From assembly GCA_002509325.1 (NCBI GenBank), contig DADO01000243.1, positions 554 to 24,644 on the forward strand: a stretch of DNA of 24,091 bases, read 5' to 3'. Made by a program: the position numbers and the translations under genes. The notes beneath the pieces were generated by a model. It saw only the letters and a program-made list of their open reading frames with translations, had not been told where the DNA came from and did no database searches. Source of the DNA: Methanosarcina sp. UBA402. GTDB lineage: Archaea; Halobacteriota; Methanosarcinia; Methanosarcinales; Methanosarcinaceae. Position 1 is the stretch's first letter. Each line of letters begins with the position of its first letter. Below, one piece after another: positions 1-8,799 of this stretch.

Positions 1-52
1 AATCTCGAGTTTTGGGACAGACTCCATTATAAATAGATATGAGGGATGTACT

Positions 53-2368
53 TTGAAAAGAGCAATCGCAACTATTTTTATCTGCTTGCTTGCAGTATCG
101 TTAATTTTTACTTCGGGGTGTACTGATGATCAAGATAGTCTGGCTCAAGGAAAAGATTCTGGAAATACAACAAATAAAACTCAAAATAAAGATGTTCCAG
201 ACACAAAACATGCAGGAAATATAATCTCTCCTGAAGAAAATATAGACTCCCTTAAACTTGAAAAGCGAAGCTCTTTTTCCAGATATTACAATAAAGAAAA
301 TCTATACAGTAAAGAAAACCTGCATTTTGAAGCAGATATTCCCCCTTACTCTCTGCCTCTAAAGGCTTCCGAAATTGCAAATTATGACAAATTCATCCAG
401 AATATTTCCCTGACGAACGAAAGCAGAAATTTGTTGTACAAAAATGGATTCGTTGTAATCGAAAGTAGGGCGGCTGGAAATATATTTGAATTTGAACCAG
501 TGAGAGTTAATGAAACTTACAAGGACCTGAAAGTAGCTGATGTTCCTATTTTCATTACTTCAGACTCTCTTCTTCACCTTTACCACATCCAGTTTGATGA
601 GACCTTAAAAAGGATCGAAGAAAAAGAATTTTTTGACGACCTCTGGAAACTTGATAAAGCTTTGCTTGAAGTCTCAATAGAGGATTATAACAGGTTGGTA
701 GGGGATAATGCCCCTGAAGAAATAACGGGAGCTGCAAGAAGAAATGCTGCATACTTTGCCGTTGCTTTGAGTCTTCTTCAGCCGAAACCAGAACAGACAG
801 AGCAGTCATGGGAAGATCCAGAAAGAGTTATACCCTTTGATCCTCAGGATACAAATCAATACAGTTTCGAAGTCCCTTCATTTGTAAAAGCTGATGTAGA
901 TGCTGAACTGCATTTGATAGAAGCTCAGAAAAGAGGAACGTCTCCTATTTTCAAGTACGATGAAGATTATTCTCAGTACATCCCACGGGGGCACTATAGA
1001 TCCTCTGAAAAAATGAAGAATTATTTTAAGGCTGTGATGTGGCACGGTAGAATTAGTATGCTCCTTCAGCCGGACATGATTATTGCAGAAGACCCGGAAA
1101 AGGAAGCAAGAATTCAGACTATACAGGCTCTTTTAATTTCCGACCAGCTTGACAGGGACAAAAATCTTCAAGCCAAATGGGACAGAATCTACGAAGTGAC
1201 GGCTTTCTATGTAGGTTATTCTGATGATCTTGGACCCTATGAATATGTAAATGCTATGGATACCGTTTTTGGGAATGATAAAGAAAGAACAAACTTCGAC
1301 AGTGAAAAACTTACAGCACTGAAATCCGAGCTGGAAAGGTACGAAAGCCCGAAAATCTATGGGGGAATAGGAGAAATAATTCCAGCAGGCTCAGAAACTG
1401 AAAGCAAAACTCTTGAGGCCGCAAAAGGGTTCAGGTTCATGGGTCAGCGCTTCACTCCTGATTCTTATATTCTCCAGGAACTCAATCCTCCTGCCCTGAA
1501 TATCATGAGTCTTCTTGGCTCTGAAAGAGCAAAAGAACATCTGAAAACCCAGGGTATTTCTGAAAATGAGATATACAAAAAAGCTCACAAATCTTTGGAA
1601 AATGAATTTGGAGCTTTTGATGAAGATGAATGGAATAAGAACCTCTACTGGGCTCAACTATACGCCTTAAAGCCTCTCCTTGTAAGTTATCCAGAGGGGT
1701 ATCCTACCTTTATGCAAACCAAAGCCTGGGAAGATAAGCAGCTTAACACAGCCCTTGCTTCCTGGACCGAGCTCAAACACGATACTATCCTCTATGCAAA
1801 GCAGACTTACTTCATGGGTACTCCTCGTATTCCGGAAGAAAAACCTGTTCAAGGGTATGTCGAGCCAGTTCCTGAATTCTATGCCAGGATGCTTGCCCTT
1901 ACAAAAATGGCACATATCGGGCTGGCGGAAATGGAAGTACTTGATGAACAATCGGACAAAGATTTCTCAACTCTTGAAAGAACTCTTGAAAAACTGCTGG
2001 AAATCTCGGTTAAAGAGCTTGAAAACAAAGAGCTGACAGATACAGAATATGAGTTCATCAGAAATTTCGGGCAAAATATAGCTCCAATGCTTGAAAGTGT
2101 GGATATAACGTCCCAGAGCTCTGTTATGGTTGCAGATGTTTACACCTCTGCTATTGGAGTTTTAGAAGAAGGAACCGGAAAACTGGACCTGATAATAGTA
2201 GCTTATAAGCAGCCCGACGGCAGGATCGTGCTTGGAGCAGGCCCTGTAATGAGTTATTATGAGTTCTGGCAGCCCGCAGGGGAAAGATTGACCGATGAAG
2301 GATGGAAAGAAATGCTGACAAATAATCCTCCTGAAAGGCCGGAATGGGTTGAGTCTTTTAAAGCGTAA
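53..2368 (+). CDS. DUF3160 family lipoprotein
   Basis: A 771-residue exported protein of unknown function. Residues 1-23 form a signal peptide ending in a lipobox-like FTSGC, so the mature protein is probably lipid-anchored outside the membrane. A low-complexity Asn/Lys/Asp linker follows, then a long alpha-rich domain. The segment TSDSLLHLYHIQFDETLKRI (about residues 168-187) and the C-terminal pattern YYEFWQPAGERLTDEGW are what I associate with DUF3160, a family common in Methanosarcina and some bacteria; this is recalled, not searched. The start is TTG at 53, chosen because GAGGG at 41-45 lies 7 nt upstream and the signal peptide begins there; the nearby ATG at 46 is in another frame. A TATA-like TTATAAATA lies at 27-35. 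The gene looks intact, with no partner downstream in the same transcript. Family assignment fairly sure, function unknown. Confidence 0.85.
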   Translation: MKRAIATIFICLLAVSLIFTSGCTDDQDSLAQGKDSGNTTNKTQNKDVPDTKHAGNIISPEENIDSLKLEKRSSFSRYYNKENLYSKENLHFEADIPPYSLPLKASEIANYDKFIQNISLTNESRNLLYKNGFVVIESRAAGNIFEFEPVRVNETYKDLKVADVPIFITSDSLLHLYHIQFDETLKRIEEKEFFDDLWKLDKALLEVSIEDYNRLVGDNAPEEITGAARRNAAYFAVALSLLQPKPEQTEQSWEDPERVIPFDPQDTNQYSFEVPSFVKADVDAELHLIEAQKRGTSPIFKYDEDYSQYIPRGHYRSSEKMKNYFKAVMWHGRISMLLQPDMIIAEDPEKEARIQTIQALLISDQLDRDKNLQAKWDRIYEVTAFYVGYSDDLGPYEYVNAMDTVFGNDKERTNFDSEKLTALKSELERYESPKIYGGIGEIIPAGSETESKTLEAAKGFRFMGQRFTPDSYILQELNPPALNIMSLLGSERAKEHLKTQGISENEIYKKAHKSLENEFGAFDEDEWNKNLYWAQLYALKPLLVSYPEGYPTFMQTKAWEDKQLNTALASWTELKHDTILYAKQTYFMGTPRIPEEKPVQGYVEPVPEFYARMLALTKMAHIGLAEMEVLDEQSDKDFSTLERTLEKLLEISVKELENKELTDTEYEFIRNFGQNIAPMLESVDITSQSSVMVADVYTSAIGVLEEGTGKLDLIIVAYKQPDGRIVLGAGPVMSYYEFWQPAGERLTDEGWKEMLTNNPPERPEWVESFKA

Positions 2369-2951
2369 AAGATGTTATTCTGGATAGCTTATCTTTTTCA
2401 CCCATTTTTTTAATTTCACAAAAACATGTCCGAAGAAGAAATAAAGGTGCCTGCCCAAAGAGGGAAAGAAACAACTATGGTTGCTGTTATTTGAACTGAA
2501 TTGTATGCAGTCGAAAATCTAATACTATCAGATAAAAGGGAACCTGAAGGTCAAGCACAAAGGGGAAGATTATGAGAAAATGTATAAAAATGTATAAGAT
2601 GGTCAAGAACATGGGAGACAGGTTCCCTGCAAAAGCTCTTTCCATCATGAAGACCATGGAAGTTTATTAGTGCAAATCAGAAGAAATAGGAGCCGGAAAA
2701 TAGCTTCTTTAAATGTTTTTTAAAAGCTATATAAAAAATTTACTATTTTATCCTGATGCCGCGGACAAAAAACATCCTCATAATCTATACTTTTTTGAAT
2801 AATTATCCTCGATAAAGGGGATCATTATGCCGTTTTTTCAAATAAGTTTCTAGATCCGTAGCAACTTTTACGGCAATTGTAATACTGATTATTTAAGAGT
2901 TTACACAGAAGCTATATGTGTTCTGGTTTCTTACCACTCATGGGTGACAGT
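2369..2951. other. Intergenic region with gene remnant and a stem-loop
   Basis: This gap of about 580 bp holds no intact gene. It contains the decayed fragment at 2523-2670 (listed separately). It also has an imperfect inverted repeat, ATAATTATCC at 2799-2808 against GGATCATTAT at 2819-2828 (9 of 10 pairs, 10-nt loop), about 120 bp before the next gene. The AT-rich stretch near 2888-2898 (GATTATTTAAG) could be a TATA box for the gene at 2952. The rest shows nothing recognisable. Confidence 0.4.
2523..2670 (+). pseudogene. Remnant of a PPOX-like FMN-binding protein C-terminus
   Basis: After an in-frame TAA at 2520-2522 the frame reads YYQIKGNLKVKHKGEDYEKM, and then a perfect 10-bp head-to-tail duplication (AAAATGTATA at 2577-2586 and 2587-2596) throws it into an early stop. 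Removing one copy restores the frame into MVKNMGDRFPAKALSIMKTM and a TAG at 2668-2670. The restored pattern (YQIKG, then a charged helix, then PAKA with a hydrophobic strand) resembles the C-terminal half of small archaeal pyridoxamine-5'-phosphate-oxidase-like flavoproteins. No start codon or N-terminal half is readable upstream. The duplication and frameshift are seen directly; the family is inferred from a short stretch. Confidence 0.4.
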
Positions 2952-3452
2952 ATGAATAAATGGAAAATATTTATTTTATGTATACTTGCATGTCTACTGA
3001 CTATTCCTGCAGTTTCAGCCGAAGAAGAATACGCGATAAACTCCGTTACTGAAGAGACTCCGGCTTCTGCCGAAAAAGATTACATTGTTAGCCCCTGGAC
3101 AGAAAATTCTCCTGATTCAGAGAATTCTATTTTTTCTCTATGGTCAACCCAGTATATAAGCCAGGGGCAGACCATAATTCACAATGTAAACGTAGGCTCA
3201 GGAGTAAATTATCTTGAAGTGGATTTGAACTGGGGAAACACAAGTGATGCCCTTACCCTTAGCATTTATACTCCTTCAGGAAGCAACCTTGGAACTTATC
3301 GTGATAATTCTGACGGAAGTGTAAATGGCAGGATACGCCTCAATATAAACCCTTCTCAGGGATACATGGAACAGGGAACCTGGAAGTTCAAGGTCTACGG
3401 GGAATCGATCAGTGGAACCGAAGACTACACGTTTAATGTCGCACTGCATTAA
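2952..3452 (+). CDS. Secreted protein with PPC-like beta-sandwich
   Basis: A 166-residue exported protein. The first 24 residues form a signal peptide (NKWKIFILCILACLLTIPAVSA), followed by an acidic Ser/Thr/Glu spacer and, from about residue 60, a beta-rich domain. The segment with LEVDLNWGNTSDALTLSIYT and GTWKFKVYGESISG resembles the prepeptidase C-terminal (PPC) or P-domain-like sandwich that binds or presents proteins outside the cell. I use ATG 2952 rather than an upstream in-frame start at 2916, because 2952 begins the signal peptide and has GGTGA at 2943-2947. The stop overlaps the next gene by 17 bp, so the secreted protein and the membrane regulator are probably translated together. 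Domain call moderate; function unknown. Confidence 0.75.
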   Translation: MNKWKIFILCILACLLTIPAVSAEEEYAINSVTEETPASAEKDYIVSPWTENSPDSENSIFSLWSTQYISQGQTIIHNVNVGSGVNYLEVDLNWGNTSDALTLSIYTPSGSNLGTYRDNSDGSVNGRIRLNINPSQGYMEQGTWKFKVYGESISGTEDYTFNVALH

Positions 3453-4179
3453 TTACAGGAGAATCTATCTCCTGTGCTTTTTCTCTTTATTTTTAATATT
3501 AACAGCCGGAGCTATGGAATATATTGTAACCCCGGCTCCTGGTGATGAATTTGGGATTTCCGTAACCGGAGAAAATGTGCAAATAGTAGAGGATACTATA
3601 GAACCATACTGGCATTTTCTGCTCTGGTTGGCCGTAATGCAGTTGTTGTCGGTAATAGATATACTTCTGTATCATACAAAGCTGATTTTCACAATACTTG
3701 GATTTAAGATTACAGAACACACAAATTTACTTGATAACCCTAACCGGAATCTCATTTACAGTTATATAGAAACAAATCCTGGAGCACATATTAGTGAGAT
3801 TGTAAATAAAATAGGTTTGAATAGGGGAACAGTCAAATATCATATAAATGCCCTTAAAGTTCAAAACAAAATCGAAACCTATAATGATGACAGAAAAATA
3901 AGATATTTCGGAAGTAATTTAGCTTGTGATGAGGTCGAGAAAAAAGTTATTTCTGTCCTTAAAAACGTAACGAATAAAAGAATAATCTCAGAAATACGAA
4001 ATAAAAAGTGTGATACAAATATAGCTCTTGCATTGGAAATTGGAGTTTCAAGAGCTACGATTAGCTGGCATATGAGATACCTTAAAGAGATAGGATTCGT
4101 AAAGGAAACAAAAATAGGAAGGAATGTGATTTATGAGATAAATCCATCATATAATTATTTGATAGATAAATATAAGTAA
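3436..4179 (+). CDS. Membrane-anchored double winged-helix transcription regulator
   Basis: A 247-residue one-component regulator with predicted topology in, out, in. An N-terminal hydrophobic segment spans residues 10-26, a short external loop about 27-57, and a second hydrophobic segment about 58-90. Two winged-helix DNA-binding domains follow at about 100-160 (helix with GLNRGTVKYHINALK) and 165-238 (GVSRATISWHMRYLKEIG), each with an ArsR/MarR-like recognition helix and wing. Such membrane-tethered tandem winged-helix proteins are typical of Methanosarcina and are thought to respond to an extracellular signal. ATG 3436 is preferred; an in-frame ATG at 3412 would overlap the preceding gene more. 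The partner gene encodes a secreted beta-sandwich that could be the sensed or sensing component. Target genes and signal are unknown. Confidence 0.8.
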   Translation: MSHCINYRRIYLLCFFSLFLILTAGAMEYIVTPAPGDEFGISVTGENVQIVEDTIEPYWHFLLWLAVMQLLSVIDILLYHTKLIFTILGFKITEHTNLLDNPNRNLIYSYIETNPGAHISEIVNKIGLNRGTVKYHINALKVQNKIETYNDDRKIRYFGSNLACDEVEKKVISVLKNVTNKRIISEIRNKKCDTNIALALEIGVSRATISWHMRYLKEIGFVKETKIGRNVIYEINPSYNYLIDKYK

Positions 4180-4243
4180 ATTAACCCAGATCCAATTTAA
4201 AAATACTGATTATAAAAAACCGCCTCCGTTACAACATTTACTT

Positions 4244-5128
4244 TCAATATGTTATGTCCTTTTTCAAAAATGCGAGTATGGAGCCTATAAGCAGGATAAT
4301 TGGCAGCACAAAAAGATACGCCAAATTAGGCCAGAATTCCCCTATCCAGGCTCCAAGTGTGTAGCGGGTATCAAATATTCCCCCTATTCCAGAAGTCATT
4401 CCTGTATCAGGACTCTGGATTCCCACGGCAGTTGCAGTAAAATGATAATCAGGTAAGAAGTTCTTTAATGCCTGAGTCTGTCTATTTGCTATATTGAGAT
4501 CTTCAGAAAAAGCATAACTTATAGTAAAGACTAGCTTGGCAAGCAATATCGTGATGATAAGCCAGAAAATAAGATTGAACAGAAGGGAGTTATTTGATTT
4601 TTTTGCTATTGTTGAAATCATTATAGAGATTTCAAGAAAGATCAAAGAATAAAAAAAAGTCAAAATCACGAATATCTCAATTCTTGTGATCTGTTGCATC
4701 GTGACCGGAATTCCTGAGACCATAAGCATGGCTCCAGTTGCCAGATTGATGGAAAAGAAAAGTACCAGCAAGATACACAAGCCTGATCCGAGGATTTTGC
4801 CAAAAATTATATTATCTCTGAATACGGGATGTGTCAATAAAACATTCATCGAACTGGATCTAATTTCTCTGACAATAGCATCAAAGCCCAGTACAATACC
4901 TATAATGGGTGCAAAACGGCCGACAACCTCTGCTACTCCTTCAAACCCTCTCATCAAATCAGGACTGCCAAGAACATTCAAAATATATTCAACTTCCGTT
5001 CCCTTTACATACGACCAGGCAAGAACAACCAGCGTGAAAGTGGCTGTAAAAGAAAGGAATACAGGACTTTTCAGATGGTCAGCAAACTCTTTTTGGGCTA
5101 TGACTTTGACGTTTGAGATATTTTCCAT
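4244..5128 (-). CDS. ABC-2 type permease, second of a paralogous pair
   Basis: A 294-residue integral membrane protein with about six hydrophobic segments, of the ABC-2/NosY type used in exporters. After a short cytoplasmic N-terminus (VIAQKEFADHLKSPVF) comes TM1 at about 25-45. The cytoplasmic motif REIRSSSMNVLLTHPVFRDN is the coupling region that meets the ATPase, and more TMs follow. A long external loop near residues 210-255 precedes the last TM. It shares the blocks NVLLT.PVFRDNII.GK.LG and DTRYTL with the permease just upstream, so the two arose by duplication and probably form a heterodimer. A strong ribosome site AAGGAGGGG (5134-5142) overlaps the upstream gene's TAA. No ATPase lies in this operon; the one at 10565-11575 is a candidate. 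Substrate unknown. Confidence 0.85.
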   Translation of the reverse strand: MENISNVKVIAQKEFADHLKSPVFLSFTATFTLVVLAWSYVKGTEVEYILNVLGSPDLMRGFEGVAEVVGRFAPIIGIVLGFDAIVREIRSSSMNVLLTHPVFRDNIIFGKILGSGLCILLVLFFSINLATGAMLMVSGIPVTMQQITRIEIFVILTFFYSLIFLEISIMISTIAKKSNNSLLFNLIFWLIITILLAKLVFTISYAFSEDLNIANRQTQALKNFLPDYHFTATAVGIQSPDTGMTSGIGGIFDTRYTLGAWIGEFWPNLAYLFVLPIILLIGSILAFLKKDITY

Positions 5129-5140
5129 ATTATCCCCTCC

Positions 5141-6001
5141 TTAAATATCATCTCTCAAAAATGAAATGTATGAGGCTGCCAAAAACAAAAGCGGAAGAAT
5201 TAGTAAAATTATCACGTTTTGCCAGTAATATTCAATTAGGTAAGATAGTGAATAACGAGTGTCTAGAAGTCCGCGTATATCTTCGCTAACAAGACCAAAA
5301 CCTCCATAACTTAAATCTTGAACCCCAATCGTTACCTTACAAAAATGATGTAAAGGTGAGATATTTTGAAGTAAAGACCCTGTTGAAAAGAATTTTTCAG
5401 TCATGTCAAATGCTGACTGACCTGATATAAGAGATGTCAGCATCATGATGGTAGATCCAAAAGCAAAACACATGTTGATCCATACCAGAACTCCAAAAGT
5501 GAGAGATTCAATTTCGGTTTTGCACCAGATTGAAGCAAAAAACCCACAGGATGCAAAAACTAACAGATAAAGAAAAGTAAATATCCCAAAAACCATCAGA
5601 CGCAAAAGGGAATCAAATTGAGCAATTTTTCCAGAAATAAGAAAATCTGAGGCTGCAATTATCACCAGAGATAAGAATACTACAAGAGTAAGAGTTATTG
5701 AAATTCCTAGGAATTTGCCTGTAATAATATTATCCCTGAAAACAGGATTTGTCAATAAAACATTAAGACTTTTGCTATTTTTTTCTTTAATTATCCCGTC
5801 ATATCCGAGAGCTATGCCTATCAATGGGAAAAATACCGCGATCACTTTGACGACATCATAGAAATTATTCCCACCCCCATGACTTTGAAGATATACAAAT
5901 ATAGTGCCCATAAAGATGACCATCAATACAATAAAACTCGGTTCATACAATTTGTCCGAAAATTCTTTTTGGGCTATTGTTAAGATTCTGTCTTTATCCA
6001 C
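5141..6001 (-). CDS. ABC-2 type permease, first of a paralogous pair
   Basis: A 286-residue integral membrane protein with about six membrane segments. It has the same architecture and signature blocks (LTIAQKEFSDKLYEPSF at the N-terminus, then IIKEKNSKSLNVLLTNPVFRDN) as the permease encoded downstream. The start is GTG at 6001, with GGAG 11 nt before it. Only 4 nt separate it from the stop of the beta-propeller gene, so the three genes form one transcript. It is likely one half of the transmembrane channel of an ABC exporter; the ATP-binding subunit is missing from this operon. Family call firm, transported substrate unknown. Confidence 0.85.
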   Translation of the reverse strand: MDKDRILTIAQKEFSDKLYEPSFIVLMVIFMGTIFVYLQSHGGGNNFYDVVKVIAVFFPLIGIALGYDGIIKEKNSKSLNVLLTNPVFRDNIITGKFLGISITLTLVVFLSLVIIAASDFLISGKIAQFDSLLRLMVFGIFTFLYLLVFASCGFFASIWCKTEIESLTFGVLVWINMCFAFGSTIMMLTSLISGQSAFDMTEKFFSTGSLLQNISPLHHFCKVTIGVQDLSYGGFGLVSEDIRGLLDTRYSLSYLIEYYWQNVIILLILPLLFLAASYISFLRDDI

Positions 6002-6005
6002 AGTA

Positions 6006-7703
6006 TCAGTGCTCCAGTTTACGCATTAACCAGATTCCCATTATACAGGTAAATAACTGTAAAAACAAAAAGGAAGGAGATTGCTTGTTTGTTTTTTTGT
6101 TTTCAGTAACCTGCGGTCTGTCTGTATAATTGGATTCATCATTTTGATTTTTACTTATAGTAATGGGTTCTTCACTTCCGAGTATTTTCTTTACAGGCAG
6201 GCTCTTCCAAATCGAAAAATAATTCCGGGCACCTAACTCTACCAAAGAACTACCGCCATAACTTGATTCGCTATCTTTCGGAAACGTGACAGAGTCAATA
6301 GTGAAATATTCCCCACTATGGCTCCACTCACCAAATGTATCATATCTGCCCTTCATTGTAGATGTCACCTGAGTGAGGTTAGAACCATCCGAATTAATAA
6401 TAAATAAAGGAGCAGCAATATTTTGACGTGTTGAGGGATCGGGCTCAGATTCAGTGATTTTTCCGGTATCAGGATAAAGGGCAGAAGTAAAAGCTATAAT
6501 ATTATCAGATGGACTTATCGAAAATTGTTTTGCTTCTTCAAAACTGCTCCATAAATAAGAGGTTGCCAGTCCAAAATTAGTTATAAAGGTTAGATCGGTT
6601 CCATCGACATTGATTGAATATAGCTTGTTTTTATTTTTAACAAATAGTATTTTCTTTCCACTAGAGAACCACTGGGCTTCACTAGCATTTCCTTCATACA
6701 AAAGATGCTTCTCATTTTCTTCTCCCTCTACAATATAGAGACTTTCATTCTGATTTACCAGTAAAAGTGAACCATTTGGTTGCCACGTGTCAACCACAAA
6801 TTCATTCAACAATGAGCCATCAATATCAGAGATATGTTTTTTTAAGTTTGAGCCGTCAGTGTTAGAGATATAAGTCTGGAAAAGACCATTACCAGTTGTT
6901 GAAGTAAATATTATTTTTTCGTTGTCAGGGCTCAGTGAAAAACGTGTGTATCTTTCATCTTTGTTCTCAGGTTTAAATGTCTGAGTTAAATCGCTGCTAT
7001 TATTACTAACCACTACAGTTCCTTCGTATGTAACAAAAAAGATTTTATTGGAGTCGTACCAAGCAGGCTGTGAAGCTTCTGGTCGAATCTCGTGGACATT
7101 TATTCCATTTCCGTTTGCGAGATAGACTCCAGTAAAAATATTTCCGGGTTTTTCCCAATCAAATACAATTTTAGTAGAATCTGGACTCCATTTAAGATTA
7201 TTCTGAGAACCAATACTCCCAAGATTATTTATTATACTTGAAAGGTCCGTATAGTTGGTTCCTATCCCCCTTAAATTAGTACCATCTGGATTACAAACGA
7301 CAAAACAATTACCTGAATCTGCTGGCCCAGCAAGCTTTGAAACTCGGAAATATATTCTGTTTCCAGAAGGAGCCCATTCTGCTTTAGGTGTTGAATAGCT
7401 ATTAAATTCTTTAATCCCATAATTGATTTCTCCAAAAGTATGGGAATTCATATCTAATAGATAATGTTTATGAATACTATTTGAACGAGAAATTGACTTG
7501 GAACAGGTTACAAGCAAACGTTGTCCATCAGGACTCCATCGTGTTGAACTTACTGCGAAGCCATCTTCTATCTGGAGAATTTTATTAAACTCTGTGACGT
7601 TATTCTGCATAACGTCAAGGTTTGATTTCTCTGATACAGGGCTTGCAAATGATATATTTGCTGCAATCAATAATACAACTATTATAAGTATATTTTTCAA
7701 CAT
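6006..7703 (-). CDS. Exported TolB-like beta-propeller protein
   Basis: A 565-residue protein with a signal peptide (residues 1-20, LIIVVLLIAANISFA) and a C-terminal hydrophobic segment (LFLQLFTCIMGIWLM), so it is probably anchored on the outer face of the membrane. Between them are about eight PD40/WD40-like repeats recognisable as W-S-P-D-G-x-x-L-L motifs: WSPDGQRLLVT, WAPSGNRIYFRV, WSPDSTKIVFDW, LSPDNEKIIFTS, WQPNGSLLLVN, WFSSGKKILFVK, ISPSDNIIAFTS and WSHSGEYFTI. Propellers of this type act as binding platforms. Its place as first gene before two ABC-2 permeases suggests that it works with the exporter, perhaps receiving the substrate or regulating it. ATG at 7703 has a weak purine-rich site upstream. 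Fold well supported, role inferred from context. Confidence 0.85.
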   Translation of the reverse strand: MLKNILIIVVLLIAANISFASPVSEKSNLDVMQNNVTEFNKILQIEDGFAVSSTRWSPDGQRLLVTCSKSISRSNSIHKHYLLDMNSHTFGEINYGIKEFNSYSTPKAEWAPSGNRIYFRVSKLAGPADSGNCFVVCNPDGTNLRGIGTNYTDLSSIINNLGSIGSQNNLKWSPDSTKIVFDWEKPGNIFTGVYLANGNGINVHEIRPEASQPAWYDSNKIFFVTYEGTVVVSNNSSDLTQTFKPENKDERYTRFSLSPDNEKIIFTSTTGNGLFQTYISNTDGSNLKKHISDIDGSLLNEFVVDTWQPNGSLLLVNQNESLYIVEGEENEKHLLYEGNASEAQWFSSGKKILFVKNKNKLYSINVDGTDLTFITNFGLATSYLWSSFEEAKQFSISPSDNIIAFTSALYPDTGKITESEPDPSTRQNIAAPLFIINSDGSNLTQVTSTMKGRYDTFGEWSHSGEYFTIDSVTFPKDSESSYGGSSLVELGARNYFSIWKSLPVKKILGSEEPITISKNQNDESNYTDRPQVTENKKTNKQSPSFLFLQLFTCIMGIWLMRKLEH

Positions 7704-8046
7704 TTGAATCCATCTCGAATTTAAAAGTTTGACCTAAGAATTAAAAAAAGGTCATGTAGAAACTTTTCCCAATCAAGTCACCCTTAAGTTTAACTGGTAC
7801 ATTGCACCTAGTGTCGCGAAAATTTATTGGAGAATAATAACTATTCGGGTAACAATTATTCTGGTAACTTCTCATCAGCATAAAATGATTCAAATCTTAT
7901 TCAGGGTATCCTATAATTAGGTCGCTAGGACACTATAAACGAAAATTTAACAATTTTACATAATATATAAGGTTTGAATCCAAAAGATATCTACAAAGCC
8001 AAAAATTAATTTATTCTAGTAAGGAAGCAATATCGAAAGATTTCAT
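7704..8046. other. Intergenic region, probable promoter of the propeller/permease operon
   Basis: These 343 bp lie upstream of the minus-strand operon starting at 7703 and downstream of the minus-strand gene at 8047-8490. No coding region is visible. Read on the minus strand, CCTTATATATTATG around 7962-7975 is a good TATA-like box and would place transcription initiation near 7935, giving a leader of roughly 230 nt. This is inference from base pattern only. Confidence 0.35.
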
Positions 8047-8490
8047 TTAGCCCATATGTACACAAAAAGTATAAGCCCCATCACCAGGGAAACCAGTGAT
8101 ATCAACATGGACAGGAGATCTATCTAAAGTATAGTCAAGAGCTGCGTTATCATACTTAACCGGATTATCCTGAATCTTGTGTATACGCTGCATGAGATCT
8201 CCATCAGCATCGAACATTTCAGCTTTTATATGTTTGTTCGTTGCACTGCTATCAAGATACAATGTAAGCTTATTACCAGCGTTATAATCAGTAGAATACC
8301 AGCAATCCTTTCCATCTTGTGGGTTCTGGTTTGGAGCTAATGTTCCACTTACAAAAGTATCCGTACCTTCACACGAGAAATACTTTGCTGTACTCCACGT
8401 ATCTCCTGCATCAGGAGATTCGGCTGCTGCAACACCCACAAACATGATACTGGCTATGAGTGCTACTATTAAACTAGATTTCATGTTCAT
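8047..8490 (-). CDS. Small secreted protein, PPC-like fold possible
   Basis: A 147-residue exported protein. Residues 1-23 form a signal peptide (SLIVALIASIMFVGVAAA). The mature part opens with SPDAGDTWSTAKYFSCEG and continues with alternating hydrophobic beta strands, among them DCWYSTDYNAGNKLTLYLD and KHIKAEMFDADGDLM, ending in AYTFCVHMG. The pattern (GDT, an onset of display residues, then D.D.Y.....G..L.L.L) resembles prepeptidase C-terminal domains. Three cysteines, two of them flanking the central strands, could form a disulfide. The start at 8490 has GAGAGGT (8499-8505) 8 nt upstream; that site sits in one arm of an inverted repeat. It stands alone on its strand. Specific function not recognisable. 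Confidence 0.7.
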   Translation of the reverse strand: MNMKSSLIVALIASIMFVGVAAAESPDAGDTWSTAKYFSCEGTDTFVSGTLAPNQNPQDGKDCWYSTDYNAGNKLTLYLDSSATNKHIKAEMFDADGDLMQRIHKIQDNPVKYDNAALDYTLDRSPVHVDITGFPGDGAYTFCVHMG

Positions 8491-8496
8491 TTCATC

Positions 8497-8528
8497 TTAC
8501 CTCTCTAAATTTTTCTATTGAGAGGTAA
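8497..8528 (-). promoter_or_regulatory. Inverted repeat covering the ribosome binding site of the 8490 gene
   Basis: TTACCTCT at 8497-8504 and AGAGGTAA at 8521-8528 are perfect 8-bp arms with a 16-nt spacer. On the minus strand one arm contains the ribosome site AGAGGTAA directly before the start at 8490, so pairing in the mRNA would hide it. This suggests translational control or an operator. Arms seen directly, role inferred. Confidence 0.4.
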
Positions 8529-8585
8529 AATCCGCAAGTATTAAGTAATCTTAAAACTATGCAGATTTAACCTCTTTTAGGGGTT

Positions 8586-8638
8586 GGAGTTCAACCGTCT
8601 TCTTCACATCCGGTTGAACTCCCTAATGAACTCCCTAA
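8586..8638. repeat. 12-bp hairpin plus 12-bp tandem duplication
   Basis: GGAGTTCAACCG (8586-8597) and CGGTTGAACTCC (8611-8622) are perfect inverted arms with a 13-nt loop. The right arm runs into a tandem pair of GAACTCCCTAA (8616-8626 and 8628-8638, period 12). A T-run follows at about 8645-8651, so on the plus strand it resembles a terminator, but no plus-strand gene ends here. On the minus strand it lies about 100 bp upstream of the 8490 gene and might be an operator. Confidence 0.45.
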
Positions 8639-8663
8639 ATTACTATTTTTTTCACACATTCAT

Positions 8664-8775
8664 ATATTTTATGTCCAAAGTCTCTAACAATTCACTATTA
8701 GTAAATATTATAAAAAGAATGATAATAATTCGAGATTTTTTTTCATGATAGTTAGAGACTTTGGACATAATATAT
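8664..8775. repeat. MITE-like inverted-repeat unit
   Basis: TATGTCCAAAGTCTCTAAC at 8670-8688 is matched perfectly, inverted, by GTTAGAGACTTTGGACATA at 8751-8769. Pairing extends one more base, then after one mismatch four more A/T pairs, giving arms of about 25 bp around 62 bp of AT-rich DNA. This looks like the terminal inverted repeats of a miniature element (about 112 bp) or two opposed insertion-sequence ends. No clear target-site duplication is visible at the edges. A structured RNA is the main alternative. Confidence 0.45.
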
Positions 8776-8799
8776 TTAAAGAAGAAGATATTTTTTAAA

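Noticed and set aside
4686..5144. A 152-codon plus-strand frame
   Set aside because: Antisense to an ABC-2 permease with clear family motifs and a strong ribosome site.
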